From positions 1,684,142 through 1,748,141 of the forward strand of contig JAEVLN010000005.1 in the NCBI GenBank assembly GCA_018350325.1: a stretch of 64,000 nt of DNA, given 5' to 3'. The translations under genes were made by a program, and so were the position numbers. This stretch comes from Globodera rostochiensis. Its lineage: Eukaryota > Nematoda > Chromadorea > Rhabditida > Heteroderidae. The notes beneath the pieces were generated by a model that was not told the origin of the DNA, ran no database searches, and saw only the letters and a list, made by a program, of their open reading frames with translations. Position 1 is the stretch's first letter. Every line of letters starts with the position of its first letter. Shown one piece after another: positions 61,456 through 64,000 of the stretch.

Positions 61456-63295
61456 TCAGAGTTCGTCTCTCGTCGTCTCTTCTACATTCTTTTCCAATTC
61501 CTCTTCTGCTTTCTCTGTGCTCTCTTTGGCCTCGCATTGTCCCTCGTCACTTTTGCTGCACTGTCCCTCCTCCTGCTGTTCTCCATGTGTTTCTGCTCCA
61601 GCTTCAACTTCTTTTCCTTCTTTCTGTTCGGCAACCGTTTCTTCATCGTCCTTTTCTTCTTTTCCATCACTTTCCTCCTTTTCTCCCTCTTCTTCCTCGT
61701 CCATCCCTCCCATAATGTCGTCGAACTCGCCGAGATTCATCTTATTAAACATTTCCTTCATCTGTGCCATCATGCTTTCCTCATTAAATTCTTCTTTCGT
61801 GGCACTTTTTTCTGAGTTTAAATTTACATTTTTGCACTTTTCTCTCGAATTTTATTTGTTTTGGATAAGTCCTCCGTCACCTAATTCCCACTGACTAATC
61901 AATCCTTTATTCTCTGATCGCGGCTAATCATGATCGGTTGATCAATCATTCTCAGCCTCCCCCCGTCACTTACCCTGTTCCTTGGCCCGCATTTGTTCTT
62001 CCGCCTTTTTGTACTGCTCCCCGGCCCATTCCAAGAGCATTCGGTTTGACATTGCTTTGCTCAACACGGTGTTCAGCAGCGGATAAGCCTCGAACAAATT
62101 CATTGTCAAGTTCGTCTTGGCTTCGTTTGAAAGGCGCAAAAATTGGCCGGCAACTTGGCGCACAAACCACTCCCAACCGCTGATTTTAACCTATAAAATT
62201 TTAAAATATTTCCTTGGACTTTCAAAAAAAGTCATTGCACCTTTTCAACGTACTGCTTGGACTCTTCGTTGAGCATTCGGTTGAATTTGTCCCAGCTTCT
62301 TTTGACTTGTCCCCAAGCGTTTTCGAGCAGTTCGGCCGTTGTCGGTGCCTTTTTCCTCAGCTCCCGCCAAAATTCGTCGGCGCTGCCGATACGATCGGCC
62401 CCGGCATAAAGCTCCGCAATGGCACCGCTTTCCGTCGTCAATGCCTTGATCAGTTTCTGTAGCCATTCTTTTGGCAAAAGAACTGAAAACATTAAATTTT
62501 GGTTAATGTCCCAACCTCCAACTCCACAACTTCAACCGTTTGTCATAGAGTGCTCCCCGTCCCCGACATTTTTAAGTTTTTACCCCGACCCCCCGAAACG
62601 CCGTCTGCCCCCGAAGGGTTGGGGGAGAGAAACCCAACTTTTATCAACTTCAACGCGCAGACGGAGGTCACCTCATTCCTAAAAATCTCCGAGAAAAGCT
62701 ACCCACCCATTCACCCCGAGAGAAGTTACCCATAGGGTTAGGCTCTTTTCTAAACCCTTAAAATATGTAATAATTAATGTTCAACTATCATTTTGAGTAA
62801 AGTTCAAACCCCGGATCCGTTCAGGAAGCCAATTGCTGACGAATTTGGCCACATTTTCAGGCTTTATCAGATCGGCCAAATTGCCCGGGTCCTTTTCGCC
62901 CCTGGCCGCCTTTTCGTCTGAAGTTTTTGTTCTGTTGTATTTTAAATGTTTTTTATTAATAATGAATTAATATGATAAGACGCATAAATGGAATGGAAAG
63001 GACAATTTCTTTTATTTTTTGCAGGTTGGTTGGGCTTATTTTTGTAACTCTTTCAGTAAAGCGGTCGGGCCGAGCCCTTTCATTAGCTTAATTTGGCATT
63101 CTGACCCGACTCCTTTTGAATTTCCGCCAATCCTTCTTTCATTCCGGACGAAAATGCGTCCATGTGGCCCTGGAAGTGCTGTCGAATGTGCTCGTCCACC
63201 TCGGGGTCGGGCCCGTCCATCGGAATGTCGTCATCCTCACAACGGATATTTGTTGCAAACAGAAACAAAAAGACTAATGCTGGCCCAATTATCAT
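61456..63295 (-). CDS. ER-lumenal protein with signal peptide and RDEL retention tail, unknown function
   Basis: ATG 63295 opens a signal peptide MIIGPALVFLFLFATNIRC followed by EDDDIPMDGPDPEVDEHIRQ. Exons join in phase: DEKAARGEKDPGNLADLIKP (62925), LLPKEWLQKLIKALTTESGA and RELRKKAPTTAELLENAWGQ (62490-62235), VKISGWEWFVRQVAGQFLRL (62190-61975), then an acidic helix-rich part (KEMFNKMNLGEFDDIMGGMD) and a Glu/Lys-rich tail ending NVEETTRDEL just before TGA 61456-61458. RDEL at the C terminus is a KDEL-type ER-retention signal, so the mature protein should stay in the ER lumen. About 390 residues, mostly helical; no known enzymatic motif. Acidic tails of this kind occur in Ca2+-buffering ER proteins, but the family is unknown. 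Confidence 0.75.
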
Positions 63296-64000
63296 CAGTC
63301 AGAATAGAAGACAAAAATTCTTTAATTTTATGAATAAAATAAAATAAAATGGCATTAAATCAATTTGAAAGTAAAGGAAAGAGAGGGGGGGGGGCATTTT
63401 TGGAGAAGAATGAATGAATAAGAAGGCCAATAAAATAAAATAAAATGGCATTAAATCAATTTGAAAGTAAAGGAAAGAGAGGGGGGGGGGGCATTTTTGG
63501 AGAAGAATGAATGAATAAGAAGGCCGAAGTGATTTGGCATTATTTTGTTGGCACTAACAAATAAATGCCTTCCCCTCCCCCTACCTTTTATTGTACACGT
63601 GTCGTGTGTATTCACCTGCTGCGCTACAAAAATAGTGAATAAATTCGTTGCTATTCATTGTATAGAAATAAAATTATTTATAAATATATTAAATTTTATC
63701 GAATATTCAAATTAAATTAAATATATTTATGGAAAATTAATAATGCTTCCGTTATTCATTCCCCGTTACAGGGAAGAGAGATTTATTGTAAAAATAAAAG
63801 AGTCTGCTTCATTCTTTAGAACCGCACATTGAAACTTTAGGCTTTATCTGCTAAAAAGTTACAAAAAATGCATTGTTTAAATCATGGATTATTAGCCTCT
63901 CCGATCACTCTGATCAACCCAAATCTCTTTCTCTTCAAATAAAACCACCAAAAGAGCCAAAATCTGTCCATATTTTTATTTTTCAATGAAAATGTGTTAA
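63296..64000. other. Upstream region of the RDEL gene
   Basis: Includes the direct duplication at 63333-63525 and AT-rich sequence up to the window end. No open frame supported. Confidence 0.5.
63333..63525. repeat. Direct tandem duplication, 96-bp unit
   Basis: Two nearly identical copies (63333-63428 and 63429-63525), each AATAAAATAAAATAAAATGG followed by CATTAAATCAATTTGAAAGT, a G run of 9-11 and AGAATGAATGAATAAGAAGG. They differ mainly in G-run length. It lies just upstream of the RDEL gene, so it could be part of its promoter. Confidence 0.9.

Overview
The window is nuclear DNA from a nematode. Every gene is cut by many short introns, several acceptors look like spliced-leader sites, and the gene set fits the phylum: a LIN-12/GLP-1-type Notch receptor, an UNC-41 stonin, an ACE-1-type (T-class) acetylcholinesterase, a serpentine chemoreceptor and an annexin. 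At least four introns can only be read in frame with a GC-AG rather than a GT-AG boundary. Frequent GC-AG introns have been reported for potato cyst nematodes (Globodera), so a cyst-nematode relative is a reasonable inference, but the sequence alone does not prove the species.

Layout, left to right. 1-2347 (+): 3' part of a family-14 glycosyltransferase. 3352-3778 (+): small single-pass membrane protein. 4539-6755 (+): LUC7L3/CROP splicing factor. 7748-9746 (-): secreted Gln/Thr-rich protein of unknown function. 10593-12752 (-): protein kinase-like protein with a signal peptide. 14347-16863 (+): four-helix membrane protein with a duplicated YYRDTFGL exon motif. 17212-19055 (-): annexin. 19056-21871: transposon-rich spacer. 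21872-22293 (-): small putative gene. 22745-26908 (+): acetylcholinesterase. 28906-31088 (+): chemoreceptor. 31089-34446: minisatellite and uncertain ORFs. 34447-47251 (+): Notch receptor with about 19 EGF repeats, 3 LNRs, transmembrane helix, RAM region, ankyrin repeats and a PEST tail. 47884-54962 (-): UNC-41/stonin. 55077-59185 (-): acidic coiled-coil protein just upstream of unc-41, possibly in an operon with it. 61456-63295 (-): ER-lumenal protein with signal peptide and RDEL tail.

The introns and spacers are rich in small non-autonomous transposons. Seven have paired terminal inverted repeats; four show perfect or 7/8 matching 8-bp target duplications, one a 6/8 match, and the superfamily suggested is hAT. 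Three large tandem arrays lie inside introns (about 66-bp, 27-bp and 57-bp units). Two of them carry a 3'-splice-site-like motif in every unit. Runs of 8 or more G or C are common in the noncoding DNA.

The genes do not form one pathway. Acetylcholinesterase and UNC-41 both serve cholinergic/synaptic function, and the Notch receptor and LUC7L3 are housekeeping or developmental. The secreted kinase-like protein and the secreted Gln/Thr-rich protein are the least conventional products. All exon joins were made by eye from reading-frame phase and should be treated as models.
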